Positions 9,600 through 22,540 of a stretch of 64,000 nt of DNA are shown here, one piece after another. This DNA comes from Sciurus carolinensis. Lineage: Eukaryota > Chordata > Mammalia > Rodentia > Sciuridae. How positions within the stretch are numbered: the stretch's first letter is position 1; every line of letters begins with the position of its first letter. The notes under the pieces were generated by a model. That model was not told where the DNA came from. It saw nothing but the letters and a program-made list of their open reading frames with translations, and searched no databases. The position numbers and the translations under genes were made by a program. The stretch is from the NCBI RefSeq assembly GCF_902686445.1, contig NC_062221.1:39510575-39574574 (forward strand). Reading direction: 5' to 3'.

Positions 9600-11215
9600 T
9601 TTTCCTAAGATCTTTATTTCTTCATACGGTTTCCAGGTTCTGTCTAGTGTCCTTTCATTTAAATTTTCCACACGACCTTTGGCATTTTGTGAGGGGCAGA
9701 TATACGGGTAATGAACTCCTTCAGCTTTTGATTACCAGAAATGTCCTAATTTCTCCCTAACTTTGAAAGGAAAGTTTTGCCAGATATTGTAATCTTGGCT
9801 GACACATTCGTTTTCTATCATCCCATTGCCTTCTGACTTCCTAAGTATCTAATGAGTAACCTGCTAATAAATCTCCAGTTTTTCTTATGTGTGATAAGTG
9901 GTGTCTCTCTAGCTCTTTTCAAAAAAAATTCTCTTTGTCTTTCAAAAGTTTGATTACAGTGTGTCTCAATGGTTCTTTGAGTTCATTTTATTATACCTTA
10001 TTGACCTTTTTGGATATTTATATTCATGTCTTTCACCAAATTAGAGAACATTTTGGTCCTTATTTCTTTCAGTTTTCTCTCTTTCCCTTTCTCTCCACAT
10101 TCTTTCTGGGACTTCCACACTGCATATGTCCATCCACTGTGAGCCTCATAGATCCTCTGGGCTTTGTGCACTTTTCCTTGATATTTTTTTCTTTCTTTAT
10201 CTCAGACTCCGTATTTTCCATTCTCCTATTATTAAGCTCATGAATGCTTTCTCTGCCTACTTAAATATGCCTTTAAATTCCTCTAATGAGTTTGTCATTT
10301 CAATTATTGTACTGCAGAATTTTTTATGTTTTACTTCTGTTTATTTATTAACAGAATTTATCGTATTTGATTCATGCATCATTTTCTTGACTTTTTCCCA
10401 TATTGTTTTATTATTTTTTCTTTGAGTGTGCCATTCATCCCTGCTTCTTTGCATGGTTTGATGTTTTTGTTGAAAAATAAGCATTTGCATCTAATAATGT
10501 GGGAATTCTGCCTATCAGAACCTCTCTCGTCCCCAAATTCTGCTGGATTTTGTTGGTTGTCATCACTGTTTGTGTTTTTGATTGTTGTGGGCTGTTTCTT
10601 TGCTAAAGATCACCCTAAAGTGAAGCCTGAAGTTCATCTCAGGTGTTTTCTGAGCCCATGTGTTCCTCTGAGCATGTGCCACGACTTTCTCATTTCCCTG
10701 GTTTGTGCATTTGTTTTTGAACGCTGTAGTCTTCAATATCTGGCTCTCAGAAGGAGATAAAAATAAAGCAGGAGAAAAGGTGCCTATCCTTTCAATTTCT
10801 TGGAAATCACATCAACCAGAGGGGGAGTATCTTGCAACAATGGAGCAGGTGCAAAACAATGGCTACTGCTCATTGTCTCTACCTCTGTGGGCAGAAAAAG
10901 ACATCAGTGATCAGAATACAGATCTCTGGTCTTTAGTGGACAGGATCCTTTTTTCCCACTCTGGCTCCTGCAGTCCCTGCTCCAGCTGTTCCTGGCACGC
11001 ATGCAGAACTCAGGGCTCAAGGATGGGGGATGAATAACTACTACATGGTAAGAGCTGAGATAAACCTAAATTCACCTCAATTTCCCATCCATGCCTTCGC
11101 CTGGAAGTTGCACGCCTTCAGTTGAGGCCAAGCTCCAGGGAAATTTGGCCAATACAATTGTTGCCTAGATAAAGGAATAGGTTCCTGGTGCTTCCTACTC
11201 CACCATCCTTCTATA
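9600..11215 (-). mobile_element. Ancient L1 / HAL1-like fragment covering an ORF1 region
   Basis: Read on the plus strand, this is the antisense of an old L1-type ORF1: CTTTGTCTTTCAAAAGTTTGATTACA followed by TTTCACCAAATTAGAGAACATTTTGG and, later, CTTCTTTGCATGGTTTGATG then TTTTTGTTGAAAAATAAGCATTTG. These word patterns are the antisense hallmarks I associate with HAL1 or L1M elements. The end at about 11205 (CTACTCCACCATCC) resembles the antisense of an L1-type 5' end. The frames are thoroughly decayed. The exact subfamily and both boundaries are uncertain. Confidence 0.5.
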
Positions 11216-12627
11216 AAACTTCTCTATTGTTCTTTGTAAACACATGCTAGTTAGAAATTACCCAAGAGGACATAAAGGATGTGCTTTATGTTTTAAAATT
11301 CATCGTGGAACATTACACATCAATTGAAAGAGTTAAAATCCCACTACAAGTAAGAGAAACCCAATTCAGAATAGTTCAGGCAGAAGTGAAGAATTGATTA
11401 GCCTAAGTAACCTCATGAGGTGAAGGAATGGAGATGTCTGCTATCAAGAACAACAGGAGCGAGTACACTAAAGTCATAGCAGAAGTCTCTCCATAACCCC
11501 TCTCTCCTCTTTGACTGAGGAATCTCTTCTCCTAAGATAGGTTTCCTATGTAGGATACATCTGGTCCTTCACAGCTCCTAACTTTGTTGCTTGATGAGCA
11601 TTCAAATTCTTTCTGTAGTTCCAATGTGGAAAAATCTGATTTTTTAAAATAAAGATTCTGGTTATAAGGAGATATAATTTAAGGTTGTCAAGCAGGAATG
11701 TGTCTTGATCTGGAGGCACATCTTAGGAAGATTACCTTGGCTGCCGAGTTTGAATGTGGGAAAATGGGGGGTGGTGGGAAGAGAGGGAAGCAAGTTAGGA
11801 GCCCATGATGATACTTCAGGTGAGAAGCAATAAGGTTTGAGGTGGGAAGGCCAGAACACAAAGGTGGGAATGATTTAGGTGTATGGAAGATAACAGGTCA
11901 GACAGATGGACTGGAAGTAACAAATGAGAAGAAAAAGAGGAACCCCAAAGTAACTCCTGTGGGTTTGACCTAAGAAATAGGGTGGGTGGTAATAGCATGA
12001 AATGAAGAAGAAAATGTTTGTGGGAAGCAGGGATGGAGAACAGTGGTTGAAGACAAAAATGCTTATTAAACACGCAGTTGGAGACTCAAGTGGCCAATTG
12101 TTTATCCCATTCTGGAACTCAGGTCAGAGGCAAGAACAGAGATAAAATTATTGGAAGGGAGTTATAGGAGTATCATTATGTGAAGATAAATGTTGTTTGC
12201 CCATAAAGTTTTATAGAATTACATAAAAATTCTTAGAATTGGAATAAAGAAGTTTAAAAACGTGGAAAATCCTAAGATAAATATTACTGTATACTAGTAA
12301 TAAAAATGTTAGAAGATATAAACTATTCTAAATTTCAAGGAAAAAAAATCTAGGAGTAGCCCTAATATATAACATGCCGTACATATTTTCCAGCATTTTT
12401 TTTTGTAATTTTAAATGGAGTAAAAAAATGCTCTTATATTGAAAAGAGAATATTGTAAACATTCTATCCAATTTTATTAGATACCCAATTTTAGCAGAAC
12501 CAGAATAAGTCAGAGCAACTGGTAGGAAAAGTCTTAAAGAACACATCTCTCTGTTTCATGAATGAGTGGACTGATGGTAAACTCAAATAATACCAGTAGG
12601 GTACTTGGCATACCAACTAAATATTTT
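11216..12627. other. Intergenic sequence, including a purine-rich old-repeat-like stretch
   Basis: The interval 11690-12100 is purine-rich and reads like a known old interspersed repeat (GGCACATCTTAGGAAGATTACCTTGGCTGC, then GTAACTCCTGTGGGTTTGACC). Similar phrasing recurs weakly near 27350-27800 and 41260-41480. I cannot name the family with confidence. Nothing is recognised in the rest. Confidence 0.35.
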
Positions 12628-12848
12628 AATGTGATTTTTTTGTTTGTTCGTTTGGTACTAGGGATTGAATCCAGGGACACTTAACCACTGAGCAACATCC
12701 CCAGCCCTTTTTATTTTTTATTTTGAGATGGTCTCACTAAGTTGCCTAGGGCCTCATGAAGTTGCTGAAGCTGGCTTTGAACTTGTGATCCTCCTGCCTC
12801 CATCTCCCAAGCTACTGGGATTATAGGCATGTGCCATTGCACCCAGCT
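12628..12848 (-). mobile_element. B1-ID dimeric SINE, minus strand
   Basis: Plus-strand reading shows the tail complement (TTTTTTTGTTTGTTCG), an ID unit in antisense (GGTACTAGGGATTGAATCC, then CACTGAGCAACATCCCCAGCC), a T/A-rich linker, and a 7SL-derived B1 unit in antisense (GCTGGCTTTGAACTTGTGATCC, then CTACTGGGATTATAGGCATG). This order is the B1-ID dimer known from squirrels. Confidence 0.9.
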
Positions 12849-15263
12849 GGTGTGAGCTTTTGACTAAGTAATATAGAAACTGTAAGTTAGGCGGAGGGAA
12901 AAGAAGCTTGGTTTTAATATAGGAACTGAATTGGTGCAAGGAGGCTGAAATCACACACTGAGTTTGGTGGAAGTGAGAATCACACAGAAGCAAATAAAGT
13001 GGCACTGCATAGAAATTCAGGAAAATGTAGCAGACAGGAAGTGAGAAACGAATAAAAGACTTCTCCATGGTTTGAGAGATAAAGGAGTTGCCTTGATGCT
13101 TGTTTCCCCTCCAGATTCTGTATAGACTGCTTCAATTTCATTTCTTCTGCTTGAATATCAGTATCTCCTATTGTAGGTGTAGACTTGTGATACTTCCCTT
13201 ATGCAGAGGCAGCAATGCTGATTCAGGTAAAGGAATTGTCTCAAATGTGGAAAATTTTGTCTGTATAAGGACACATATGACCATGTTATGTAAAAAGAAA
13301 ACAAATCCTCAGTAAAGAGAAATGATCAAATTGTAGTATTAATTAAAATTTATAAGAAAAATTACATATTTATCAGTTATGTATTCATAAATATATTGTA
13401 TTACACATTCATATATATTCATGTTATATATATATGATGTATATTTTTAAACATGACAATTATTTTTAATGACAATTCAATTTCATATACAAAAGCTCAT
13501 GTTATAGTATTAAAAGCAAAAGCAGAATATAATAAGTCTAGGGAGCAGATTTGATAATACAAATGTATATGCATTTCTTATACCATCAGCCTTACCTGCC
13601 TGGGATTATGTGCTATTTCCATACATAAGCCATCCTTAAGTTCCCTCAGTTATCTCTGACAGGTTCTCACAGGGTGGATCTATTTATGCTTTATAATAAA
13701 TCCTTCTCTGGCCATTGCTCTGGCCCTCAAGTCTTAACCTTACTATTGAAGGACCTTGTGATATTTCCACTCTGCCGGGACTGGTTACTATCCACTGGCC
13801 AATCAACACTGCTGCTCCAGTCTTGGAGTAGGAACTACTTTCTCTCTGAAACTCACAATACAATTATTCCAAGTTTTGCTAAAGGCATGGGAACAATGGA
13901 AGTGAAGTTCAAATTTGCTTTATCAGTAATGATTCTTAGAACTTATAATCTAAATGAAATCTCATATCTGGTCTTTGCAGAAGGTCTTCATATACAAGTT
14001 CAAACTTCCAGAAGTAGGAATTTCTAAAAAGGTCCACATCTACAGTTCTGGCCCAAGTGCACCGCAGCAACAGAGAGAAGAGGAAAATGTTTCCCATAAA
14101 GCCCACCCCTCTGAATTTTCTGACCCAGGATGATTGATGTAAAAGCATTTATTTCCTGCGAAATGAATTTGTTATAAGGAGGATGAATGATTCTCATGAC
14201 CCACCATAATCACTATATTCCCACTACATTTCCCAAAGTTCATATCATTTAGTCTTAAAATAGTATTTTAATAGACTCGGTCTAAAGATGATAATGAACC
14301 TATGGAGAATGAAGTCAGTCATTCTCTAATCGGGGTGATGTGTGCTTTCTGCTATAATTGAGTCTTCCCATTTCTTTTTGATCAAATGTTTATATGAGAG
14401 TACACCATGCACTAAAGAATAATGATAAATTTTATCATAGGATAATTCAAATGTGGACTTAGGAGACAAAATATTTTCCAACTCAGCAAGGGTACAACCC
14501 TGCTGATAGAATTGATCTATGATACTACCAAAACCCACAATACTTTGTTGTCTGTTGTCCCTGTAACAATGGAAAAATGCCAACTGAATGCCTGATTAAC
14601 CAAAAGGTTTGCAAAGGTGACCCCTTCAGAAGGAAAATTGCTTTAAGGGAAATTTACTTTTCTACCCTAAAATTCTGAAGCTGTATTCAATCACCAAAAT
14701 GGTGTTATTAAAAATGAAGTAATTTAAGTTAGACTCTTCAGTGGTCATTTATTTATAGTAATGCTGTCTGGATAAAGAGATGGTACCTTTCAACAATTTT
14801 TTATACTTTTAAAAATGACTCTATTGAATGTATATTATTTTTAATGAGATAATTTTAAGAAGCATATGTTGGAGCTTACTTATCTTCATTTATTGCAAAT
14901 GGTAATATAATTGTGTTAAGATAACTTACCAATGACTTGAACACCACTCAACTGACAGAGTTTCATTTTAAATGAAAATTTCTCATTCTGGATGAAAACT
15001 AGGTATTTCTATTAGTAGATGGTGGATATGTTTATAAAAAAGTTTTAGTCAGAATTTTGCCAATTAAGGGGTAAAAAGCACAAGATTCCTGAAAATTACA
15101 ACAAGTATTGAATCTCCTTTTCTCCTTCAATTAAATAAAAATATTTTTAATTTATGTTGTTTGGAAATTGAGAGGAGGTTCTTTTTTGTTGGTTTTAGGT
15201 TTTCTTTGGGGGTTGTGGGGAAAGGTGGGCATCCATCCAAGTGGGGTTAATTAACTGAGCTAC
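12849..15263. other. Unique AT-rich sequence with an (AT)-rich tract
   Basis: A TATATA-rich low-complexity patch lies around 13370-13450. The 85-codon minus-strand frame at 14326-14583 was examined and matches no family that I know. No repeat or exon is supported elsewhere. Confidence 0.45.
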
Positions 15264-15905
15264 CAAATGAATGGTTTTTGTTTTAGGTACCAAGGTGTTA
15301 TGGTTTGGATGTGAGGTATCTCCCAAAAGGTCACCTCTGAGACAATGCAAGAAGGTTTAGAGGAGAAATGATTGGGTTTTGAGAGTCTGAACTTAATCAG
15401 TGAATCTCTGATGGGATTAAATAAGCAGTAATTGGAGGCAGGTGGGGTGTGGCTGGAGGACGTGGTTAATTGGGGTATGGCCATGGGGTATATATTTTGT
15501 ATCTGGAGACCCAAGTCTCTCTCTACTTACTGATTATGTGAACTTCTTCCGCCATGATATTCTGCCTCATCTTGAGCCCCAAAGAATGGAGCCTGTTTTC
15601 TATGGACTAAGACCTCTGAATCTGTGAGTTCTTAAATAAACTCTTTTTCCTCTACTCTGTGTTGGTTGGGTCATTTATTTATAGCAGCAAAAAAGCTGAT
15701 TAAAACACAGGGTTGAACTCAGGGACACTTGACCATTGAGCCACATCCCCAGCCCTATTTTTGTATTTTATTTAGAGACAGGGTATCACTAGCACCTGAC
15801 TTTTGCTGAGACTGGCTTTGAACTCGCCATCCTCCTGCCTCAGCCTCCCCAGCTGCTCGGATTATAGGCATGGACCACCATGCCCAGCTCAAATGAATGG
15901 TTTTT
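15264..15905 (-). mobile_element. B1-ID SINE with 16-bp target-site duplication, split by an LTR
   Basis: The 16-mer CAAATGAATGGTTTTT occurs at 15264-15279 and again, identically, at 15890-15905. Between them lies an antisense B1-ID dimer: TTTTAGGTAC at 15281-15290, resuming at TTGAACTCAGGGACAC (15713) and ending in the B1 antisense ACCACCATGCCCAGCT. The SINE reading is interrupted in its ID part by the LTR at 15296-15707. The duplication defines the SINE insertion exactly. Confidence 0.88.
15296..15707 (+). mobile_element. MaLR-like solo LTR nested inside a SINE
   Basis: It runs from TGTTATGGTTTGGATGTGAGG to TTAAAACA, about 412 bp, with a late CTGTGAGTTCTTAAATAAAC polyadenylation region. 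The flanking 5-mers are CAAGG (15291-15295) and CAGGG (15708-15712), four of five identical. Removing the LTR and one 5-mer restores a normal SINE text across GGTAC-CAGGG-TTGAACTC. The LTR is therefore younger than the SINE. It is about 412 bp with no internal region attached, hence a solo LTR. Confidence 0.75.
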
Positions 15906-18223
15906 AAAAGACAAAGCCATGAATCATTCTATGGCCTGGTCTCTGAGATAACCAAGTGTTCACCATTAACAAAATTACTTTATCATTATATTATCATTTG
16001 TGATAGTATTTCTTATCTTAGATTTAAGTAATCATCTCAACTGTAATTTTTGAACCAATTAATCATAAATGCCAACAGAGTTCAAGTTCAGTTAGTTTTA
16101 AACTCAATTCCCTTTGACTATGGTAGAAACTTTAATTCAATTTTAAGTGAAAAATAATTAAATGAATTGAGCTTATGAATGGAATATTCCAACTGGAAAT
16201 GCCAGGAAGTCAATTAAGAAGTTTTATAAGGTTCCTGTGAATGAAAATGTATCTCCAAGTAATGTGATAAGTATTCCCTTTATCGTATTGAAACCGTTAT
16301 TGACTTCGTTGTCTTTCTTTTAATTAGACTTGAGTAGTTTCATTATATTTTACAAGAACCATTACAGAGATAGCTGAAGCTACCATTTCTTAGTATGGAT
16401 AGCTAGGGAGACCTTTATCATTTCCTTTCCTTGACCAAAACCCTTTGGAGACATTTATTTTGATTTTTAGTTCTTTTATGAAAGTGATGTTCCTTTGGGT
16501 TGTATTTTGGAATATTTCCAAGCAATGTTTTGTATACTGAGATTCAGTTCAGACATATATTTTCTATAAACAGGAAAACAACTTTCATAAATGTTCTAAA
16601 AATAATGATTAGGAAGATGCCTATAACAGCATGATCTTCAGACTCTTTCTAGGTGTTTTGAAACTCAGAGCATTATTGCCCTTGAACTCTTCTTTCCTTC
16701 CATCAGTTGAAATGTCAACTTTTCAATCATGTTTTAATTGCATGTTCCAGTTTTATGTTCAGATGTAACTTACCCATCCTCTTACTGACTTTTGTAAGTA
16801 GTTCTCTTTGTTATAAGAACAAAGTTCCTGTGCCCTCTTATTTGATAATTATCAAGAAACTACAGGATCAAAGAAGGAATAGTTAATTTTACATCTTTTC
16901 CTTTTTCTGAATCTTCTATGCTGTTTGATGTCACTTCTTATCGACCAGAAAAGAAAGTCTACCTCCAGTGGAGGTGTAGGTCAGAAACACAGCCTCTGAA
17001 CTCAAACAAAAGCCATCTTTTAAAATAGAAATCGAACTGTAATTATTTTTGAACAGGTTATATATGCTGTTTATATTTTCTGTGAAACACAGCAAATAAG
17101 TCAAAATGTCTGGTTTTCACGAATATTCACATAATTTTTATAATACAGTATTGAATTTGCCTATATGAAATAGTTGAGAACATGTCCATTTTTATAGAGT
17201 AATAGACCAAAAACCATAATCCCAGTCTTCACTTTGTAATTATCTCTGTATAGATAGTGAAAGGGGTGAATTTGTGGTCTTGACGTTTTTTTCTAGGTGC
17301 ATTCTTATGCATTAGGTAGCTATTTGTTCTGCTGGATAATTTCTGTTAATTAAAGTTGATAATCCCAGAAAATGAAGCCTGCTACATTCATCTCTTGAGT
17401 CATTATTGCCTCCTCTAAGTTTTAGATAATGAGGTCATCTGCCTCTTTGAAATGCCTCGTGATTCTTAGCTGTTCAGAGAGACTGTCCATCTAAAACAGA
17501 CTAAGATAATGAGACTCCTTTCCCACCTTATGGTGAGAAAGAACTTTTTTTCTTTTTGCTTAGAAATGCTATGTGGAGATAAGATTATACACCTAATATT
17601 TTATGACTGTTTCTCCTTCAGGGTTAGTTTCTCATGTTTTTAGTCTAATACATCTTGTTAAACAATGAAATAGGTATACTACCAATTGCTTTAATCATAA
17701 GCTGTTTAAAAGCGTAATCCATTCATCAAATTTATTTTTTAAATTATGGTTCCCTAGGCCATTTGCAAATATGTGTTGAAACAGTTTATTAGTGTAAAGA
17801 TTAATTGTGGTAATTTCATTGTCTAGGGATTAGATAAAGAGACCTTCAAGAACTCCTTTGGATGAAAGAAGTGCTAAAAGGAAGAAGCTCGTTCTGTGGC
17901 TTAATATTTATGTGTCTGTGCTAGAAGCTTTACATAAATTTGAAAACTTTTTGTAGGTATTTGTCAAGTGAAAATACTGTACACTTGCTCATAAACTCCT
18001 CTCTTCTTCAGTCTCATGGGCTGTGTCAGATAAAGTTTGACATCTCCTGAAGGACTCTTAAGGTTTATTGGTTTAATGAAGCAACTTGGAGAAAGTTTTG
18101 GTGCAGCACCTTTTCTGTGCTCTGGGTTCTTTATAGAGTTGCAATGTTCCAATTTTAAGCAATTCTCAACAGAGGCTTTATTTTCAATGTGACAAAATTG
18201 GACCTGAGAGAATAACTACATGA

Positions 18224-18232
<9 letters not shown>
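15906..18232. other. Unique AT-rich sequence, nothing recognised
   Basis: I read both strands for exons and repeats and found none that I can support. The sequence between about 17340 and 17560 has the look of unique, possibly conserved DNA, but I have no direct evidence. Confidence 0.45.
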
Positions 18233-18272
<40 letters not shown>

Positions 18273-18375
18273 TTCCCCCTCTCCCTGTCCACCCCTCTCC
18301 TCTCCTCTCCTCTTCTCTCCTGTCCTCTCCTCTCCTCTCCTCTCCTTTCCTCTGTCTCTCTCTCTCTCTCTGTCT

Positions 18376-18414
<39 letters not shown>
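18233..18414. repeat. Compound microsatellite (CT)n-(CTCCT)n-(CT)n-(CA)n
   Basis: CT dinucleotides (18233-18267) pass into CTCC/CTCCT pentamers (about 18268-18355), another CT run, then about 37 bp of CA dinucleotides (18378-18414). Long open frames on both strands here are artefacts of the repeat. Confidence 0.97.
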
Positions 18415-18418
<4 letters not shown>

Positions 18419-19577
18419 TATACCTTCTGTAGACCATGTTGATGGACCCTAAAGAGTATCTTCCAAGCAACAGTGCCTAGAATATTAATGGAAAATGGTT
18501 TGAGATTTTGATGATTAGCATTTTGTTACAGAAGAAGATCTTTAAAAGAGATTCATTCTTTATTGTCCTGATTTCTTTCTCAATACACCGATTTTCACAG
18601 CTAGACCATGGTACTGGACACTGAAGAATCCTAATTTTCTTCACTAAATCAGCTTCTACCAGAAAAATTGTCAATACTTCTTAATTTAGAAGAGAAAAAG
18701 AAAACAATGTACAAGTTCATTTAGTGTTTAGATAGATTAGGAGAGATGAATCTGGAAAATGTCCTTTCAGTAAACATAGAAAGGAGTAAAAGCTTTTCCT
18801 TTCTTCATTGTGGCTATCATTTAAAAACACTGATTTCTAGGTTCTCACTTGTAGTTTAAAGGATGCATTTTTAAAAGACAGTTTATTCCATTATTTTATA
18901 AATTTGTGTTCTTAGTGTGTGTTAAATCATAATCTTAGCTCAGTGCCTCAGGTCAGAAAACATATTCTGTATTCCCTGAAAATGAAAATAAAGTCTCTAA
19001 GACTACTTGAATCATCAGGCAAGAAAAAATGATTAGAAATGTTAAAAGATAATTTCTTAAAAGACAAATTCATGACTCCTACAAATATAAAATGAATACG
19101 AGTCAAAGATTTTATTTGATTCATTAATTAATGAGAAAACCAGGAAGATGTAACAGCTGGTTCAAAGGGCAATTTCAAAAAAATAGAGAGGAGGGGCAAA
19201 GAGGAAAGATAAAAAATGTGTAAGTCAATGCTAAACTTCTCAGTCTACCAGGCAGTAATGAATTTCATTCCTAAGAAGTCAACCAATTTGTATTTCTATA
19301 GATAAGAGACATCTGTGTCAGTTTCCTGCAATTTACAGGGTTTAAATAGTTCAATGACAAAGAGAGACAGAGGTGACCAAGAAAAGCACACCAGACAGGA
19401 TGCCCAGGAACCTTTTGGCCCTTTTCAAAGCCTTTCTCAATTTTTTCTGGCAGTATTGAAGCTGTTCACTTTCTTATCTTTCCACGAAGCTTGCTTATTA
19501 AGCAAAGTCCATGAGTTTTGTTTTTGTTGTTATTTTTATGAGAAAATGTCTGAAAAAAAAAAATTCAGCTAGATTTA
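18415..19577. other. Unique AT-rich sequence, nothing recognised
   Basis: No repeat, RNA gene or exon is supported. Short frames present look like chance. Confidence 0.45.
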
Positions 19578-19679
19578 GGGTTGGGGTTGCAGCTGGGTCG
19601 TAGAGTGTTGGCCGAGCATGCAGGAGGCCCTGGTTTTCATCCCTAGGACCTCAACAACAACATTAATAACAACAAAAAT
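19578..19679 (+). mobile_element. ID-type SINE
   Basis: The body begins GGGTTGGGGTTGCAGC, contains GTCGTAGAGTGTTGGCCGAGCATGC (box A region, diverged) and GGCCCTGGTTTTCATCCC (box B region), and ends in an AAC/AAT-rich tail (CAACAACAACATTAATAACAA). Confidence 0.85.
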
Positions 19680-21635
19680 CACAGACTCAAAGCAATGATT
19701 TTAGGACGCCTATGATTCCAAGATCAATAGAGCATGCTCCCTGCCGTCAAAACCCATTGAACTTCTTGAGAGCCGTGAAATCTGGAATGACATGTGGTAA
19801 GCAACGAGTGAGTGTTGAGAAGGCTTGACCTGGAAAGATGAGACATGACAGGACTTGATATTAAACAACTGACTCCTCATCATCCGTGTCTAACTCTTCT
19901 CACGTCCAACTCTTAGAGCAGAGGACAGACTTCCCCTCCATGAAGGAAGTCCAGTTGAGTGAGTGAGCTGTGCCCAAGTCATTTATACAAATTTCTGACA
20001 CAGAATTGAAGAGACTGTAAATGTAATCTCCTGATCCAACCTATCCTGCTCTGAAGTTGTTGGGGAAGAAAAACAATGAATTACTGAAAAAGGAATGAAA
20101 CAACAATTTGATATCCCGGATTGGAAGGTGGGAATCCAGTCTGAAGAAAGTTGTGTCCAAACCCAGAGTCAGATAATGTAGATATCTCAGAAATCTGGTT
20201 GGTGAGACTGCAATTAAACATAGTTAATATGCAAAAGCAAAAATTCTTTGAAATTAAAGATCAAAAGTGCTGTTATTTACTCATAAAGGAGGAAACTGTG
20301 AGTGCACCCTGAAAGAGTTCGGTAAAATCCAAATGTCATTTAAAATAGTTTGCAGGGTATTACTGTGATTGTTGTGTTTGGGAGACTGTAGCATAGTGTT
20401 CTTTACAGAGTTCTGTCTTATATTTTAGTATCATAATTATAGTAAACTTGTAAACTTTGCCAATGACCATTTTTTAAACAGGGTTTGGAAGTTTTTTATG
20501 CTCATTTTACTGAGCCCCACGACTCACATGGTAGTACATGTAATAGATGAGTCCTGTCCTACTCATTAGTAGGGACAGATGTTTCCCCAGGACTACTGAG
20601 AGATGTTCTTAGTAATGATCATTAGAATCTAAAAAATCTCTGTTTTATTAAGATGTGCTTCTGAAGAGGAATCTTTCATTTTAAAAGATAAAGGGCTTCT
20701 GGCTTGTCTTATTCACCAAAACCCAAAAATCTAATGTAGACTGGTAAAATATCCTAAATACAGTTGTTTGGGATCTCTTTGTCTTGAATGACATGTTATA
20801 AATTATACAAATGAATAAAATAAAGTAGCTGAGAAATTAATTTTGGCTTTTTCTAAACTAGTGACAAATTTAGTGAATTATAGAATTATGAATTATAGTA
20901 AATTATTAATTTATACTCTTGCATTTTAAAAACTGTACAATTGTGTGCATCAGTTGTTGACTGAATTTTGTGCAGGGTTGGTGATTCTCACCCTGCCATT
21001 TCCTACATCTATAATTTATTCTTGATTGCTTCTAGATAGAAATAAAAAAAAAAAAACCAGAAGTAGTGTATCTTCCAATTTAAAATGCACAGAAAAGATT
21101 AAAGAGGAAAGGTTTTGTAATGAGAGTTTCCTTGGAAATTCGTGTGTTTGGGCATTGTAGAGGTGGCTGTGACATTTATGGACTTGGTTAAAAATTGTCA
21201 CCCGATAAAAATAAATTTAATAAGAGTCAGTTGAATGATATCTGCAATGGCAGATATATTGAAATCTAAGAGGAAAGGTTACATATATGTTGCTGATGAA
21301 CTTGTAGAATAACAGGGAATCTTCTAAATCTCAGAAGAAAAAGAGTAGGGAATCTTCCACATATTACCTAAAATGCTATCAGTGTAAGATATCTGATTGA
21401 TCTTGGGGTAATGTTAAAATACTGTGTGTTTTGTTTGGCTGGCAATAAGTAATATTAAAAACTAGTAGATTGGAAAGAATTAATTTAGAATAAAGTTGGG
21501 GAGACTCTCCTGTAGGGACATAAGGTTAGGCAACCAGAGAAGTATATTTTATATTATAAAATAAATTTAATTTTTGATTTTAAAGTCAGGAGTTATACCT
21601 TGGGTACCATCTTGTCATTTGTTAATCATCTGTTC
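19680..21635. other. Unique AT-rich sequence, nothing recognised
   Basis: No feature is supported in either strand. Confidence 0.45.
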
Positions 21636-21790
21636 TTACGAATATTGCTAAACTGTTTCCTCTGTCCTTATCTTTCAAGTGTGATTAATGATAACCATCA
21701 CAGGCTAGTTGTAAGGAATAAATTAGACTATATGTCCTAATGCCTAGCACATAGTAGGTGTTCAGTAAGTATTTATTGACATTGCTTCTT
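21636..21790 (+). repeat. MIR-type SINE remnant, plus strand
   Basis: CACAGGCTAGTTGTAAGGAATAAATTAGA followed by TGCCTAGCACATAGTAGGTG and TCAGTAAGTATTTATTGA follows the MIR consensus (core, then the CTGGCACATAGTAGG motif and the LINE2-like 3' end). It is an ancient SINE shared by mammals. Confidence 0.7.
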
Positions 21791-22540
21791 TCTGGAGTCT
21801 ATTTGGAATGATACACTGAATGATTTGGTTCCCTTTTGCTATGATCCTCTGATAAACATCCCTATGTATCTCACCACAGCGGAGGGAACCACTTCAAATC
21901 ATCTTAGTAACAGAGACATATATCAGCAGTACCTATGTGATGCTAGAAAGTCTAGGTAATGTAGTGAAAATAGAGATAGTTTGAAAAACACCTCAACTGA
22001 TTCTGATGTGATTCCCTCTAAGAATTGACATCATAATTACAATTTTTGAAAGCATATTAAAAGCAGTCAGTGGGTCTATGAATGAAATGTACAAATTTTC
22101 TGGCTCTGGAAATTCCTCATTATAATTGCAAATTAACTAATCACTGATTGTGTTCAGGTGAGCTATTAAGATCTAAAACTATGTATCTGAGGACCCAAAG
22201 CATTAAGGTGGAATGTCCAGGGAACTGATTTTTTTCTCTCACATATTTTTGTCTGTGTTTCTTCAGAAATGGACTGTGCTCTTTCATCGGAGGGGCTAGC
22301 TGTCCAATCAACCAACCATCTTAAACCAGAGATAGTCTTAGGTACCCAATTTTGAAGCCTAAGTAACATCCCATCAGTTGAACTAGAAACCTTTTCTTGA
22401 AGGCTACTTACTAGTTTCAAGCAAAAAGGGGGAAAAGTTTAATAATAGAAAAGGGACTTCTAAGTATGTTGTTTTTCTTGGGCACATTGTATATGCTGAA
22501 AAGTTAATGCTGTTTTTAAAGTTAATTCATGATAATTGAA
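21791..22540. other. Unique AT-rich sequence, nothing recognised
   Basis: No feature is supported. The minus-strand frame at 22166-22420 has no family resemblance. Confidence 0.45.

Noticed and set aside
14326..14583. 85-codon minus-strand frame in unique sequence
   Set aside because: It reads somewhat protein-like but matches nothing that I know and has no flanking exon signals. I cannot support a gene.
18155..18432. Open frames of 70-85 codons on both strands made of CVCV/RERE/LSLS-like repeats
   Set aside because: They are translations of the CT/CA microsatellite.
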